From contig JAWKIL010000004.1 of the NCBI GenBank assembly GCA_041394285.1, positions 62,001 to 126,000 on the forward strand: 64,000 nt of DNA, in the 5' to 3' direction. This stretch comes from CADEDH01 sp041394285 (lineage in GTDB: Bacteria > Actinomycetota > Acidimicrobiia > Acidimicrobiales > SZUA-35). The notes under the pieces were generated by a model, which searched no databases, had not been told where the DNA came from, and saw only the letters and a program-made list of their open reading frames with translations. Every line of letters starts with the position of its first letter. The stretch's first letter is position 1. The position numbers were made by a program, and so were the translations under genes. This document shows positions 24,011-32,848 of this stretch, one piece after another.

Positions 24011-26736
24011 AGCAAACTCCGGGGTCGGACCTCGTTGGCCCGATCGATGAGGGCGATGCGCTCGGCGGCGGTCAGGGCCAACCGGGCCTGGGTACGGTAG
24101 GCCAGCTCCAGGCCCTCCCGCAGCGATCGCTCGGTGAGCTCCTGGCCGAGCAGGGTGGTGGCACCCGACGGGATCGAGCCGTCGAGCAGGCCGGCGAGGG
24201 CCCGCTCGTAGACGTCGGCCGACAGCCGGGCCCGCTCGGCGGCGTCGAGCTGGAGGCGTTCGATGGTGGCCGAGGCGGCGTGCAGGTCGGCCACCGTGGG
24301 CCGGCCCGACGGTCCGCCGCCCACCAGGGCCCGGGCCGACGCCACCTGGGCGTCGTAGTGGGCGGCCGACGATGGCGGCACCCGGTTGTAGGCCTCGACC
24401 ACGGCCTGGGCCGGACCGGTCTGGGCCCGGCACCGGGCCAACCCGAAGGCGGCCGACACGTAGGTGGAGTCGGCCGAGGCCACCAGGTCGTACACCTCGG
24501 CCGCCCGGTCGTAGGCGCCGGCCATCTCGGCCGCCAGCGCCACCGCCAGCTTGGGCGCGCTCTCGCCCGGCAGCTCGGTCCACACCCGGGAGAACCCTTC
24601 GGCCGCTTCGGTGGCGAAGCCGGCCTGGAGCTGGTGGATGGCCCGGTACCAGCGTGACCGCCACTCCCACGGGTTGGCTGCCTCCACCGCAGCCAGGGGG
24701 GCGGCCGGATCGAGGCCGAGCGCCACCTGCTGGCGGGCCCGGAACAGCTCCACCTCGGCCGAGGCGTCCACCTGGCCGGCCTGTACCGCCGCTTCGAGCA
24801 GGTCGAGGCTGCGGGCCGGATCCCGCTCGGGAAGGCCCAGCAGGAAGGCGGCCGACGGGTCGTCGGGATCGATGCTGGTGGCGGGCAGCACCCGCCAGTC
24901 GGGCCGGGTGACGTCGTAGGCGTCGGCCGAGCTGGTGAGCAGCGCCGTGAGCTGGTCGGGGTCGAACAGGGTGGAGTTGTAGGCCCGGGGGCGACCGTCG
25001 GTGATGGCCGCCATCTCCCGCAGCACCCCGAGGAGCTGCTCGTTCATCTCCCCGGCCGACTGGAAGCGGTCGTCGGGGTGGTAGGCGCAGGCCCGGAGCA
25101 GGAACCGGTGGAGCGATTCCCACTGGGCGAACAGCGGCTCCTCCTCCCGGCTGGGCAGGGCGTACAGGTAGGGGCCCTCGTGGAACACGAACCGGAGCAT
25201 GAGGACGGCCAGCGTGCGGCCGATCGTGTAGAGGTCGGACGCCACCGACGGGCCGAGCGTGGCCACCTCGGGGGCCTGGAAGCCCTGGGTGCCGAAGATG
25301 GCGGCCTGCTGATCGTCGATCTGCATCACGGCGCCGACGTCGATGACCTTCACGTCGTCGCCCACCGCCATGATGTTGGCCGGCTTCATGTCGTTGTAGA
25401 CGAGCCGGTGCTCGTGGAGGTAGCTGAAGGCCGGCATGATCCCCAGGATGTAGGCGATCGCCTCGGCCGGAGGCAGCGGATCGGGGCGCCCGGCCTTCTC
25501 TCGGCGCCGCTTGAGCTTGGCGTTGAGCGACTCGCCGCCCACGAACTCCATCACGATGTAGCCGGCGCCCCGGTGGGAGATGAAGTTGTAGATCTTGACG
25601 ATGTTCGGATGGTCGATCTGGGCCAGGAACTGCCGCTCGGCCACGGCGGCCAGGGCGGCGTCGACGTCGTTCATGTTGAGGAGGCCCTTGAGCACCACCC
25701 ACCGGTCCGAGACGGCCCGGTCCTGGCCCAGGTAGATCCAACCCAGGCCGCCGTGGGCCAGGGGCCCGAGGATCTGGTACTGACCGCCCACCAGCTCGCC
25801 CCGGGCCAGGGCGGGGGCGTTGGTGACGAAGTCGAACGGGGTGCGGCAGGTGCCGCAGAAGCCCTTCACCCGGCCCGGCTTGCCGTCGGCCGAGCGGCCG
25901 ACGGGACGCCCGCAGGCGGTGCAGTTCCGCTGGTCCTCGGGCACCGTGCCCAGGACCGACTGCACCTCCTCCTCGGTCATGATGGCGCTGGCCGGATCGC
26001 CAACCGGGGTGGGGGCCACGGTGACCAGGCCCCGGCCGATCCCGGTGCGGGCCGAGGTGGTGCGGGAGGAGGAATGGGTGCGCCGGCTCGTGGGCTGGCC
26101 CGCCGTCTTCTGCAGGCGAGACGAGGTGTCGGGGGCCTCGGGGGCGGCGATGGTGGGCCGGGTCCCGCTCGGGCCCCGGCCGCTCGGCGCCATGCCGGGC
26201 CCGGATCGGCCCGATCCGTTCCCGCCGCCCGACAGCCCCGGCACGGAGGGCGGCGAGGCGCTGCCGTGGCCGTTCCCGCTGGTGCCGGGCCCCGTGCCGG
26301 GCGAGGAGCGGTGGCTGGTGGGAGCGGCCGACAGGCCGCAGGTGTCGCAGTAGCCGTCGGCCGAGATCGTGCCGGCGCAGCCGTCGCGGCCGCACACCCG
26401 ACCGGGGGCGACCGCCGCGGGGGACGCCGGACCGCCGAGGGCGGTCGGGGCGGCGGTGGCCATGGCCGGCGGCAGGGGCGGCGAAGCCGCTGGACCGGCG
26501 GGCGAAGCCGCTGGGCCGGCGGGCGAGGCGGGGGACGCCGGACCGGCGGGGGACGCCGGACCGGCGGGGCCGGTGGGGCCGCTCGGCGGGGCGGAGGCCA
26601 GGCGGCTGCCGGCAACCGGGCCGGGCGCCGGCGCCGGGCGGGAGGCGGCCGCCGCCGGTGCCTTGACCCCGCAGGTGTCGCAGTACCCGTCGGCGGCGAT
26701 CGTGCCGGAACAGCCGGACTGGGTGCACGAGCTCAT
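24007..26736 (-). CDS. pknG: PknG-like Ser/Thr protein kinase with extra zinc ribbons
   Basis: A 909-residue protein with the PknG architecture plus an extension. It has two N-terminal ribbons (CSGTIAADGYCDTCG, CAGTISADGYCDTCG) separated by Pro/Ala/Gly repeats, a rubredoxin-like pair (NCTACG ... FCGTC) and a kinase domain. In the kinase domain the catalytic loop is YNDMKPANIM, where Asn replaces the usual Arg as in PknG, and the Mg loop is VIDVGAV, with Val where DFG has Phe. A long TPR-type tail follows. PknG senses glutamate/aspartate status and regulates 2-oxoglutarate metabolism in mycobacteria. Its GlnH and GlnX partners are absent here. It overlaps both neighbours by 4 bp. Confidence 0.9.
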   Translation of the reverse strand: MSSCTQSGCSGTIAADGYCDTCGVKAPAAAASRPAPAPGPVAGSRLASAPPSGPTGPAGPASPAGPASPASPAGPAASPAGPAASPPLPPAMATAAPTALGGPASPAAVAPGRVCGRDGCAGTISADGYCDTCGLSAAPTSHRSSPGTGPGTSGNGHGSASPPSVPGLSGGGNGSGRSGPGMAPSGRGPSGTRPTIAAPEAPDTSSRLQKTAGQPTSRRTHSSSRTTSARTGIGRGLVTVAPTPVGDPASAIMTEEEVQSVLGTVPEDQRNCTACGRPVGRSADGKPGRVKGFCGTCRTPFDFVTNAPALARGELVGGQYQILGPLAHGGLGWIYLGQDRAVSDRWVVLKGLLNMNDVDAALAAVAERQFLAQIDHPNIVKIYNFISHRGAGYIVMEFVGGESLNAKLKRRREKAGRPDPLPPAEAIAYILGIMPAFSYLHEHRLVYNDMKPANIMAVGDDVKVIDVGAVMQIDDQQAAIFGTQGFQAPEVATLGPSVASDLYTIGRTLAVLMLRFVFHEGPYLYALPSREEEPLFAQWESLHRFLLRACAYHPDDRFQSAGEMNEQLLGVLREMAAITDGRPRAYNSTLFDPDQLTALLTSSADAYDVTRPDWRVLPATSIDPDDPSAAFLLGLPERDPARSLDLLEAAVQAGQVDASAEVELFRARQQVALGLDPAAPLAAVEAANPWEWRSRWYRAIHQLQAGFATEAAEGFSRVWTELPGESAPKLAVALAAEMAGAYDRAAEVYDLVASADSTYVSAAFGLARCRAQTGPAQAVVEAYNRVPPSSAAHYDAQVASARALVGGGPSGRPTVADLHAASATIERLQLDAAERARLSADVYERALAGLLDGSIPSGATTLLGQELTERSLREGLELAYRTQARLALTAAERIALIDRANEVRPRSLL

Positions 26737-27905
26737 GATCGGAGCCTCCTCGCTAGTTCTTCGATCGTGGCCGCGGCTCGGGGGAGATCGGTGGGGGCGG
26801 TGTACAGGTCCACCCGCGCCTGATCGGCGAGCGCGGTCAGCTCCAGGTCCTCGGCCCGGCCCACGGCCGAGATCTTGGCCTGGTAGGCCCGCAGCAGCCC
26901 CCGGAGCTCGTCGCGGCGGGCCAGCGGGGCCCGGTTGGCGGCGTCGGCCCGCTGGAGCTGGGCTTCGAGCTTGCGCGCGGTGGACAGCCAGCCGTCGATC
27001 AGCGTCCGGCGCTGATCCCAGCTGGCGCCCGCATTGCGGACGATGTCGTCGAGGCGGTCAGCCAGCCCCCCGGGCCCGTCGAGCACGGCGGTTGAGGGTA
27101 TCCGGATGAGACCCTCGGGGTCGACAACCTTGGCCAGGGCCTCCGACGCCGAGGCCTGCACCCGGGCCCGGAGCGAGCGCAGAGCGGCCAGCAGCTCCTC
27201 GGCCGCCCCCAGGTCGGCGTCGAGCCGATCGTGGCCGGTGCGGAGGCTGGAAACCTGGGCAGCTGCCGCCGCCACCGCAGCATCGAGCTGCGCCCCGTCA
27301 CCATCGGCGGTGAGCGCCAGCGGATCGGCCACCAGACGGCGCTCGATGTCGTCCGACAGCGCCCTGGCCCGCCCGATAAGGGGCTCGGGCACGCCCAGGG
27401 CCTGCACCTCGCTCTCGAGGCGGGCGAGCGTGGTGCGGGCCGCGTCGACCCGGGGCAGCAGGTCGAGGAACAGGGCGTTCACCTCGCTGACCCAGCTCCG
27501 GATGGCGTCGAACCGGCGGCGGAACATGTCGAGGGACTCGGCCACCGACAGGGCGGAGGGCACCGTGGCCGGCGTCGTGGCCGAGCCGCCGTCGGGCCAG
27601 CGCAGGTCCACCGGCCACCGCTCGGTGAGCAGCCGGGTCAGCTCCGCTTTCTGGCGGCCTCCGGTGCCCTGCTCGGTCACGTAGGCCCGCATCTCACCCA
27701 GGGCCGCTTCCACCGAATGGAGCAGGGGCCACAGGTCGGCGGCGTGACGGGGAGCGGCACCCACCCGGGCCTGGGTGGACGGGCCGACCTCGTCGCCCAC
27801 CAGCATCAGGTACGAGGGCGACGCCTCGAGGTCGACCAGACCGGCCCTCAGGCCGGCCAGCGACGTTTCATGTCGCTCCAGGACCGTCAGCGGATCGCCG
27901 ACCAC
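26733..27905 (-). CDS. Coiled-coil protein upstream of PknG-like kinase
   Basis: About 390 residues, almost wholly helical, with long Leu/Arg/Glu/Ala heptad-like stretches (MFRRRFDAIRSWVSEVNALF, AARTTLARLESEVQALG, LEAQLQRADAANRAPLARRD). It has no membrane segment, and no family is recognised. The stop overlaps the kinase ATG by 4 bp, so expression is coupled. The start is uncertain: I chose the GTG at 27905, which overlaps the BTAD stop by 38 bp; a TTG at 27977 would add a Pro-rich segment. It occupies the place of the glutamate-sensor genes in mycobacterial pknG operons, but is unrelated in sequence type. Confidence 0.72.
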   Translation of the reverse strand: MVGDPLTVLERHETSLAGLRAGLVDLEASPSYLMLVGDEVGPSTQARVGAAPRHAADLWPLLHSVEAALGEMRAYVTEQGTGGRQKAELTRLLTERWPVDLRWPDGGSATTPATVPSALSVAESLDMFRRRFDAIRSWVSEVNALFLDLLPRVDAARTTLARLESEVQALGVPEPLIGRARALSDDIERRLVADPLALTADGDGAQLDAAVAAAAAQVSSLRTGHDRLDADLGAAEELLAALRSLRARVQASASEALAKVVDPEGLIRIPSTAVLDGPGGLADRLDDIVRNAGASWDQRRTLIDGWLSTARKLEAQLQRADAANRAPLARRDELRGLLRAYQAKISAVGRAEDLELTALADQARVDLYTAPTDLPRAAATIEELARRLRS

Positions 27906-29448
27906 CGGGGGCGGAGGCGGCGGGGCGGACGACGCTGAAGCGGGGAAGGGAGGTGGGACAGGAGGGTTGGGCGCCAATGCCCGGCAGTCTATCCGTGGCC
28001 AGGCTGCTGGCGGGGGCGCTGGCGGTCACGGGGCGCAGCGCATGTCCCGCCCGAGCGGCCTGGTCGACCAGGCGACGGGTGCAGCGCCGGCGGAACGGCG
28101 TCATCCCATCCAGCACGGCCCGGGCCGTCGCCGGGTGGCGGAACCGGACCGCGGCGGGGTCCAGCGCCACCAGCCCGAGGGCCACGGCCGGGTCGAGCTC
28201 GTCGGCCACGGCCGGCGGCGCCAGAACCGGCGGCCCGGGCCAGGAGATCCCGATCGACCCCTGTCCCCCGGCGACCCCCTGCCCCCCGTCGGCCCCCTGC
28301 CCCCCGTCGGCCCCGTCGTCGACGGCCACCGCCAGCAGCTCGACGAGGCGGCGGCTGCGGCCCGGCAACCCCCGGATCCGCTCGACGAGCGAGTCACCGG
28401 TGACGGCCGGCGACATCAGATCACGGCCGGGATCGATCTCATGCTCCAGACCGTCACCAGTGACGGCTGGCGGCATCAGATCACGGCCGGGATCGATCTC
28501 ATGCTCCAGACCGTCACCGGTGACGGCCGGCGGCATCAGATCGCCGAGGGCGATGCGTCGGCACAAGACCCGGGCGGCGTCGTGGTCGGCCCGGAGAACA
28601 GCGGCCTCCATGGCCCGCAAGGCCGGACCCCGGTCGGCGATACCCTCGGCCTCGAGGGCCAGACGGGCCCGGCGCAGCACCCGCAGCGCCTCCACATCCC
28701 GCTCCAGGGCCAGCTCCACGGCGGCCCGCAGGGCCCACAGCCGGCCGTCGGCGGGCTGCTCGGCCTGGGCGTCGTCCAGCACGGCCCGGGCGTCGGCCGG
28801 GCGATCGAGAGCCAGCGCGGCCCCGGCGATCAGGCGGGCGTCGGCCGCCAGCAGGGCCAGGCGGTGCCGGACCGCATCCGCCCACGGGGCCTCGCCCGCG
28901 TCGACCAGGGCCGGGCCCCGCCACAGGCCGAGCGCCTCGGACGCCCGCTCCCCCGCCAAGCCGGCCCGCCCGGCGGCCAGCTCGGCCCGGGCGGCCACCA
29001 GGAGGCGGGCGGCGTCCCGGTCGTCGCGGGCCACGGTGGCGCCGACCCCCGCCCCCGACCCGGCGTCCGGCCCCGGCGCCGGCCCCGGCGCCGATCCCGG
29101 CCCCGGCCCCGGCCCCGACACTGGCCCCGACACCGACAACCGCCCCAGCCCCGGCGCCGGCCCCGACCGGAGGGCGTACCCGTGGGGGGTGGTCACGAGC
29201 ACCCGGCCGGGGGTGCCGGGCGTCCGGCCCGGCTCCAACCGGCGGCGCAGACCGGCGATGCGGTCGAACAGCACGGCTGAGGCCCGCAGGGGCACCCCGA
29301 CGTCGGCGGCCAGCTCCTCCACCGGCACCGGCTCGCCGTCGCCCACGAGGAGGTGCAGCAGGAGCCGGCGCTCCGCCGGGTGGCGCAGCACGATCGGGCG
29401 GCCGGCGCCGTCGTACACCTCGAGCGGCCCGAGGATCCCGAACCTCAC
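27868..29448 (-). CDS. BTAD-domain (SARP-like) transcriptional regulator with internal repeats
   Basis: A 526-residue protein. Residues 1-100 are an OmpR-type winged helix of the SARP kind (FGILGPLEVYDGAGRPIVL ... TTPHGYAL), followed by a Pro/Gly/Ala-repeat linker and a bacterial transcriptional activation domain (helical repeats, AGERASEALGLWRGPALVD). Then come two and a half copies of a 20-residue repeat (DLMPPAVTGDGLEHEIDPGR) and a divergent C-terminal region. No P-loop is visible, so it is not a full AfsR-type ATPase. The GTG at 29448 starts the conserved RFGILGPLEV. It lies 46 bp after the P450 gene and may close the nitroreductase-NAT-P450 run. Confidence 0.8.
   Translation of the reverse strand: MRFGILGPLEVYDGAGRPIVLRHPAERRLLLHLLVGDGEPVPVEELAADVGVPLRASAVLFDRIAGLRRRLEPGRTPGTPGRVLVTTPHGYALRSGPAPGLGRLSVSGPVSGPGPGPGSAPGPAPGPDAGSGAGVGATVARDDRDAARLLVAARAELAAGRAGLAGERASEALGLWRGPALVDAGEAPWADAVRHRLALLAADARLIAGAALALDRPADARAVLDDAQAEQPADGRLWALRAAVELALERDVEALRVLRRARLALEAEGIADRGPALRAMEAAVLRADHDAARVLCRRIALGDLMPPAVTGDGLEHEIDPGRDLMPPAVTGDGLEHEIDPGRDLMSPAVTGDSLVERIRGLPGRSRRLVELLAVAVDDGADGGQGADGGQGVAGGQGSIGISWPGPPVLAPPAVADELDPAVALGLVALDPAAVRFRHPATARAVLDGMTPFRRRCTRRLVDQAARAGHALRPVTASAPASSLATDRLPGIGAQPSCPTSLPRFSVVRPAASAPGGRRSADGPGAT
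28393..28545. repeat. 60-bp in-frame tandem repeat (copy set A)
   Basis: Repeat cores begin at 28393, 28453 and 28513, exactly 60 bp apart; the first two 60-bp copies differ at 3 positions and the third is partial. Each core contains GTCACC[G/A]GTGAC (palindromic when GG) followed by CATCAGATC, and is preceded by ATCTCATG. The period is a whole number of codons, giving 20-residue protein repeats in the BTAD regulator. The same element, in the same frame and period, occurs at 34.05-34.20 kb in the FlhF-like gene. Confidence 0.9.
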
Positions 29449-29494
29449 CCCACCATCATCGCCGATCCGGTGGCGGGGCGGGAGGCCGGGGGCG

Positions 29495-30805
29495 CTAGCA
29501 GACCCGAACCGGGAGCGACTTGACGCCGCTGATGAAGTTCGAGCGGAGGCGGGTGGTGGGTCCGGCCAGCTCGAAGTGGTCCACCCGGTCGAGCAGGGTC
29601 TCGAACACCACCCGCAGCTCCATCCGGGCCAGCCACGCCCCCAGGCAGAGGTGGGGGCCGTTGCGGCCGAACGTCATGTGGTCGTTGGGGTCCCGGGCCA
29701 GGTCGAAGCGGAACGGGCGGGGGAACGCCGCCTCGTCGTGGTTGGCCGAGTTGAGCCACATCACCACCTTGTCGCCGGCCTTGATCCGGCGGCCCCCCAA
29801 CTCGGTGTCGACCGTGGCCGTGCGCCGGAAGTGCATGGTGACGGCCGACGTGCGCAGCAGCTCCTCCACCGCCGGGGCCGTGAGCGACCGGTCGTCCTGC
29901 CACCGCTTCCACAGTGCCGGGTTGGCGATCAGCGTGAGCAGGCCGGCGGCGATGCTGTAGCGGGTGGTGTCGTTCCCCGCCGCCACCAGCAGGGTGAAGA
30001 AGTTGTTGAAGTCGTGGTCGGTGATCGGCTCGCCGTCGGTGGTGGGAGCGAGGAGCTGGGTGACCAGATCGGGGCCGGGGTGGGCCCGGCGCTCGGCCGC
30101 CAGGGCCTCGGCGTAGGCGAACAGCTCGAGCGAGGCGGGGCTGCGGAAGGGCAGGAGGCGGAAGGCGTCGGTGTCGGTGAGGCCGACCGGGGTGTCGGTG
30201 AACTCGGGGTCGGTGTTGCCCAGCAGGGCGTCGCCCAGCTCAACCAGCCGGTGTCCGTCGTCGTCGGGGATGCCCAGCAGCCGGCCCAGCATCCGCATGG
30301 GCAGCTCCTTGGCCACGGCGGCCACGAAGTCGAAGGTGTCGCTGGCCAGCGCCTGCTCCACCACCTCCACCGCCAGCTCCCGGATGGCGGCCTCGTAGCC
30401 CTCCACCGAGCGCCGGGTGAACCCCCGGCTCACCAGGCGCCGGAGTCGGGTGTGGTCGGGTGGGTCGAGCTCCATCAGCGTGCGCCGGGCCTCCAGCTCG
30501 TCGTCGGCCATGTCCTCCAGGCGGATGCCCCGGGCCGAGCTGAACACGGCGACGTCGTGGCTCACCCGCAGGCAGTCGGCGTAGCGGGTGACGGCCCAGA
30601 AGCCGGCGCCGTCGGGCTCGTCCCACCACGACACCGGCTCGTCACGCCGGAGCCGGGCCAGGGTGGCGTGGGGCACCACGCCGGTGAAGGCGTCGTGGTC
30701 GGTCAGGTCGGCGTGGGCATCGCCCAGATCGTAGAGGTAGGGCTCCACCCAGGTCTCACCCACCAGCCCCTCACCCACGATGCCACCCTCCACTGGATGC
30801 TCCAT
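29495..30805 (-). CDS. Cytochrome P450
   Basis: A 436-residue P450. The I-helix motif is AAGNDTTRYS, the K-helix E-x-x-R is in EELLRTSAV, and the heme loop is TFGRNGPHLCLGAWLARME with the Cys ligand. The C-terminal region LRSNFISGVKSLPVRV is typical of actinobacterial P450s near sterol or terpene catabolism genes. I chose the ATG at 30805; upstream codons belong to the NAT gene, 8 bp away on the same strand. Only about 25-30 percent of it looks like the P450 at 8237 by eye, so it is not a recent duplicate. The redox partner is not in the window. Confidence 0.92.
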   Translation of the reverse strand: MEHPVEGGIVGEGLVGETWVEPYLYDLGDAHADLTDHDAFTGVVPHATLARLRRDEPVSWWDEPDGAGFWAVTRYADCLRVSHDVAVFSSARGIRLEDMADDELEARRTLMELDPPDHTRLRRLVSRGFTRRSVEGYEAAIRELAVEVVEQALASDTFDFVAAVAKELPMRMLGRLLGIPDDDGHRLVELGDALLGNTDPEFTDTPVGLTDTDAFRLLPFRSPASLELFAYAEALAAERRAHPGPDLVTQLLAPTTDGEPITDHDFNNFFTLLVAAGNDTTRYSIAAGLLTLIANPALWKRWQDDRSLTAPAVEELLRTSAVTMHFRRTATVDTELGGRRIKAGDKVVMWLNSANHDEAAFPRPFRFDLARDPNDHMTFGRNGPHLCLGAWLARMELRVVFETLLDRVDHFELAGPTTRLRSNFISGVKSLPVRVC

Positions 30806-30813
30806 TTCGTTTG

Positions 30814-31629
30814 CTACCGAACGATAGTGTTCCCGCGCTCGGGCGGTTCGTCCAGCTCCACCCGGAGGCCGAAGTGGGCCTCCAGCACCTGGGACCACGC
30901 CTCGTCGGCCACGGCGATGTCGGCCACGGTCCCGTCGGGCGCGGTCTGCCGCAGGGTGCGTCCCAGCAGGCTGATCCGACCCGGCCCGCCGTCGACCAGC
31001 CGGGAGGCGAAGGCCCGGGCGTGCCAGATCATCGTGTGGTCGGCCTGCAACCGCTGCGACGCCGGCTCCAGATCGCCGAGCGCCACCGCCACCCGGCGGA
31101 ACCGGTACTGGGGGGCGGCGGGGGCTCCGGGCTCGTGGCGCACCAGGGTGGTGGCCTGGGGGCCCCGCACCAGCTCGAAGCCGGCCACCAGGCCGTCCTG
31201 GGGGCCGGACCGGTTGAGGGCCAGCGGGCGGCACGGGCCGTCGCCGAACCCCACGTCGACGAGGTAGGGGCCCTCGTCGAGCAGCACCTCCAGCGTCAGA
31301 TGGTCGACCACATCGGTAGGGCCCCGCAGCACCACGGCGGCCGCCAGGTGCAGCACCCGGAAGCCGAGGGCGCCCAGGAGCGCCCCGAAGGCGCCGTTCA
31401 GCTCGAAGCACCACCCGCCGCGGCCGCGGTCGACCACCTTGGGCAGCGACCAGTCGGTGCCGGTGTGCACCGGCACCCCCGTGTAGACGTCGACGTTCTC
31501 GAACGGGACCACCGTCATGTGGGCCCGCTGGAGCGCCTCCAGCGTGTCCCGGTTCACCCCCAGGGGGCCGTCGTAGCCGATGCGGGCCAGATAGCGGTCG
31601 ACGTCGACGTCGGCCCCCGTCGCCACCAC
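30814..31629 (-). CDS. Arylamine N-acetyltransferase
   Basis: A 271-residue NAT that transfers acetyl from acetyl-CoA to arylamines, hydrazines or, in mycobacteria, uses propionyl-CoA linked to sterol catabolism. The catalytic triad is visible as Cys in RGGWCFELNG, His in VDHLTLEV and Asp in VDVGFGDGP. PFENVDVYTG near the N-terminus is the family's conserved first motif. The GTG at 31629 is used, 10 bp from the nitroreductase stop. Its place between nitroreductase and P450 genes suits aromatic amine handling: nitro reduction, then acetylation. Confidence 0.9.
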   Translation of the reverse strand: MVATGADVDVDRYLARIGYDGPLGVNRDTLEALQRAHMTVVPFENVDVYTGVPVHTGTDWSLPKVVDRGRGGWCFELNGAFGALLGALGFRVLHLAAAVVLRGPTDVVDHLTLEVLLDEGPYLVDVGFGDGPCRPLALNRSGPQDGLVAGFELVRGPQATTLVRHEPGAPAAPQYRFRRVAVALGDLEPASQRLQADHTMIWHARAFASRLVDGGPGRISLLGRTLRQTAPDGTVADIAVADEAWSQVLEAHFGLRVELDEPPERGNTIVR

Positions 31630-31639
31630 CGCGCCCGGC

Positions 31640-32284
31640 TCAGGCGTAGGTGGTCGAGCCGTAGGTGTCGGTGAAGACCATCTCCGACAGCGGCAGACGG
31701 TCCAGCCGGGTGGGGAACGGGGCCGCCCGGTGCCCGACGGCGATGTGGGCCGCCGTGATCACGTCGTCGGGGATGCCCAGCAACTCCTTGACCTGCGGCT
31801 CGAACAGGCACAGCAGGGTGGTGAGGGCGGCACCCAGACCCGCTTCCCGGCACCCGAGGATGAAGTTCTGCACCGCCGGGTAGATCGAGCCACCCCCCAC
31901 CACCGACAGGCGGCCGAGCTCGGTGTCGGTGGGGTGCACCCCGTCGAGATGGGCGCAGGCCACCACCATCACCGGCACCCGGTGCAGGTTCTCGGCCATG
32001 TGGTCGGCGTTGCGCAGCGCCTTCTCCGCCTTCTCGGCCCCGATGCCGATCTCGCCGCTCTGGGCTCCGGCCAGATACGCCTTCCACGGCACGAGGTACC
32101 ACTCGGCCAGCTGGCGGCGTTTGGCTTCGTCGCGCACCACCACGAAGCGCACGGGCTGGCGGTTGCCGCCCTGGGGAGCGAAGCGGGCGTAGTCGAACGC
32201 CCGCTCCAGCTGCTCGTCGGTCACGGGGTCCTCGGTGAAGTACCGCGTGGTGACCGCGGTGCGGACGACGTCGCTCAGTTCCAT
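31640..32284 (-). CDS. Nitroreductase family protein
   Basis: A 214-residue FMN-dependent nitroreductase-fold protein. The N-terminal MELSDVVRTAVTTRYFTEDPV and RFAPQGGNRQPVRFVVV carry the FMN-phosphate-binding Arg/Ser-type positions. GSIYPAVQNFILGCREAGLGA is the conserved helix, and AHIAVGHRAAPFPT the C-terminal FMN segment. The ATG at 32284 is the family start. It leads a minus-strand run with NAT and P450. The substrate (nitroaromatic, quinone or flavin) is not determined. Confidence 0.88.
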   Translation of the reverse strand: MELSDVVRTAVTTRYFTEDPVTDEQLERAFDYARFAPQGGNRQPVRFVVVRDEAKRRQLAEWYLVPWKAYLAGAQSGEIGIGAEKAEKALRNADHMAENLHRVPVMVVACAHLDGVHPTDTELGRLSVVGGGSIYPAVQNFILGCREAGLGAALTTLLCLFEPQVKELLGIPDDVITAAHIAVGHRAAPFPTRLDRLPLSEMVFTDTYGSTTYA

Positions 32285-32319
32285 GTCAAGACTGTAGGCC
32301 GTTCGGCCGATGCCTGGGC

Positions 32320-32502
32320 ATGACCTTCGGATCACTGCTCCGGGCCCTCCTGGCCGACTCGACCTCGCTCACCCTGGCCGCCGGGACGGCGCTGGTGGCG
32401 GTGGAGGTGATGCTGCGGCGGACCGGGTTCGCCCGGCCGGACACCGTCAACCTGGATCTGGAGGATCGGCCCCCGTACCGGCGGCCTGGTCGGTCCGCCT
32501 GA
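32320..32502 (+). CDS. Small hypothetical protein
   Basis: A 60-residue reading frame starting with ATG, with strong third-position G/C bias over its first 47 codons. A hydrophobic stretch (SLTLAAGTALVAVEVML) could be a single membrane helix. Its last 56 bp overlap the csrA 3' end on the opposite strand. It begins 35 bp from the divergent nitroreductase start. No family is recognised; the case rests on codon bias alone. Confidence 0.4.
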   Translation: MTFGSLLRALLADSTSLTLAAGTALVAVEVMLRRTGFARPDTVNLDLEDRPPYRRPGRSA

Positions 32503-32848
32503 CCGGCGGCGCCGAGGCCGAGCGGACCGGCCCGGACCCCTTCGCCCCCACCGGCGGCCGGCGGGGCACGGGCGGCTTGCCCGACGCCGTGGCCGGGGCC
32601 TTGGGCATCCCGGCCGGCAGGCCGGCGGGAAGGCCCACGGGCAGCGCCGTGGGATCGAAGTCCACTGGAGCGGCCGCCTCGCGGTTGGCGGCCTCGATGG
32701 CGAGCGCCACCTCCTGGCGGTGCACGGTGACCGACCGGGGGGCCTCGATGCCGATCCGGACCTGATCGCCCCGGATCGAGATCACGGTGATCACGATGTC
32801 CTTGCCGATCATGATGGATTGCGACTCACGTCGCGACAGCACCAGCAT
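32447..32848 (-). CDS. csrA: Carbon storage regulator CsrA, C-terminally extended
   Basis: An RNA-binding translational regulator. Residues 1-55 are a standard CsrA core (MLVLSRRESQSIMIGKDIVI ... VRIGIEAPRSVTVHRQEV), including the Arg of the RNA-binding IEAP-x-x-V-x-V-x-R-x-E region. The protein is 133 residues rather than the usual 60-80; the extra half is Pro/Ala/Gly-rich (GLPAGLPAGMPKAPATASG) and likely disordered. The ATG overlaps the fliW stop by 1 bp (TGATG). FliW binds and inhibits CsrA in other bacteria; flagellin mRNA is the expected target. Confidence 0.92.
   Translation of the reverse strand: MLVLSRRESQSIMIGKDIVITVISIRGDQVRIGIEAPRSVTVHRQEVALAIEAANREAAAPVDFDPTALPVGLPAGLPAGMPKAPATASGKPPVPRRPPVGAKGSGPVRSASAPPVRRTDQAAGTGADPPDPG

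Noticed and set aside
24007..26736. Inactive kinase because HRD and DFG are missing
   Set aside because: PknG itself has Y-N-D in the catalytic loop and a non-DFG Mg motif and is active, so the deviations support the family rather than inactivity.
27953..31267. An open frame of 1104 codons on the plus strand
   Set aside because: It is antisense to BTAD, P450 and NAT genes, has low-complexity Ser/Arg/Ala composition and no family features.
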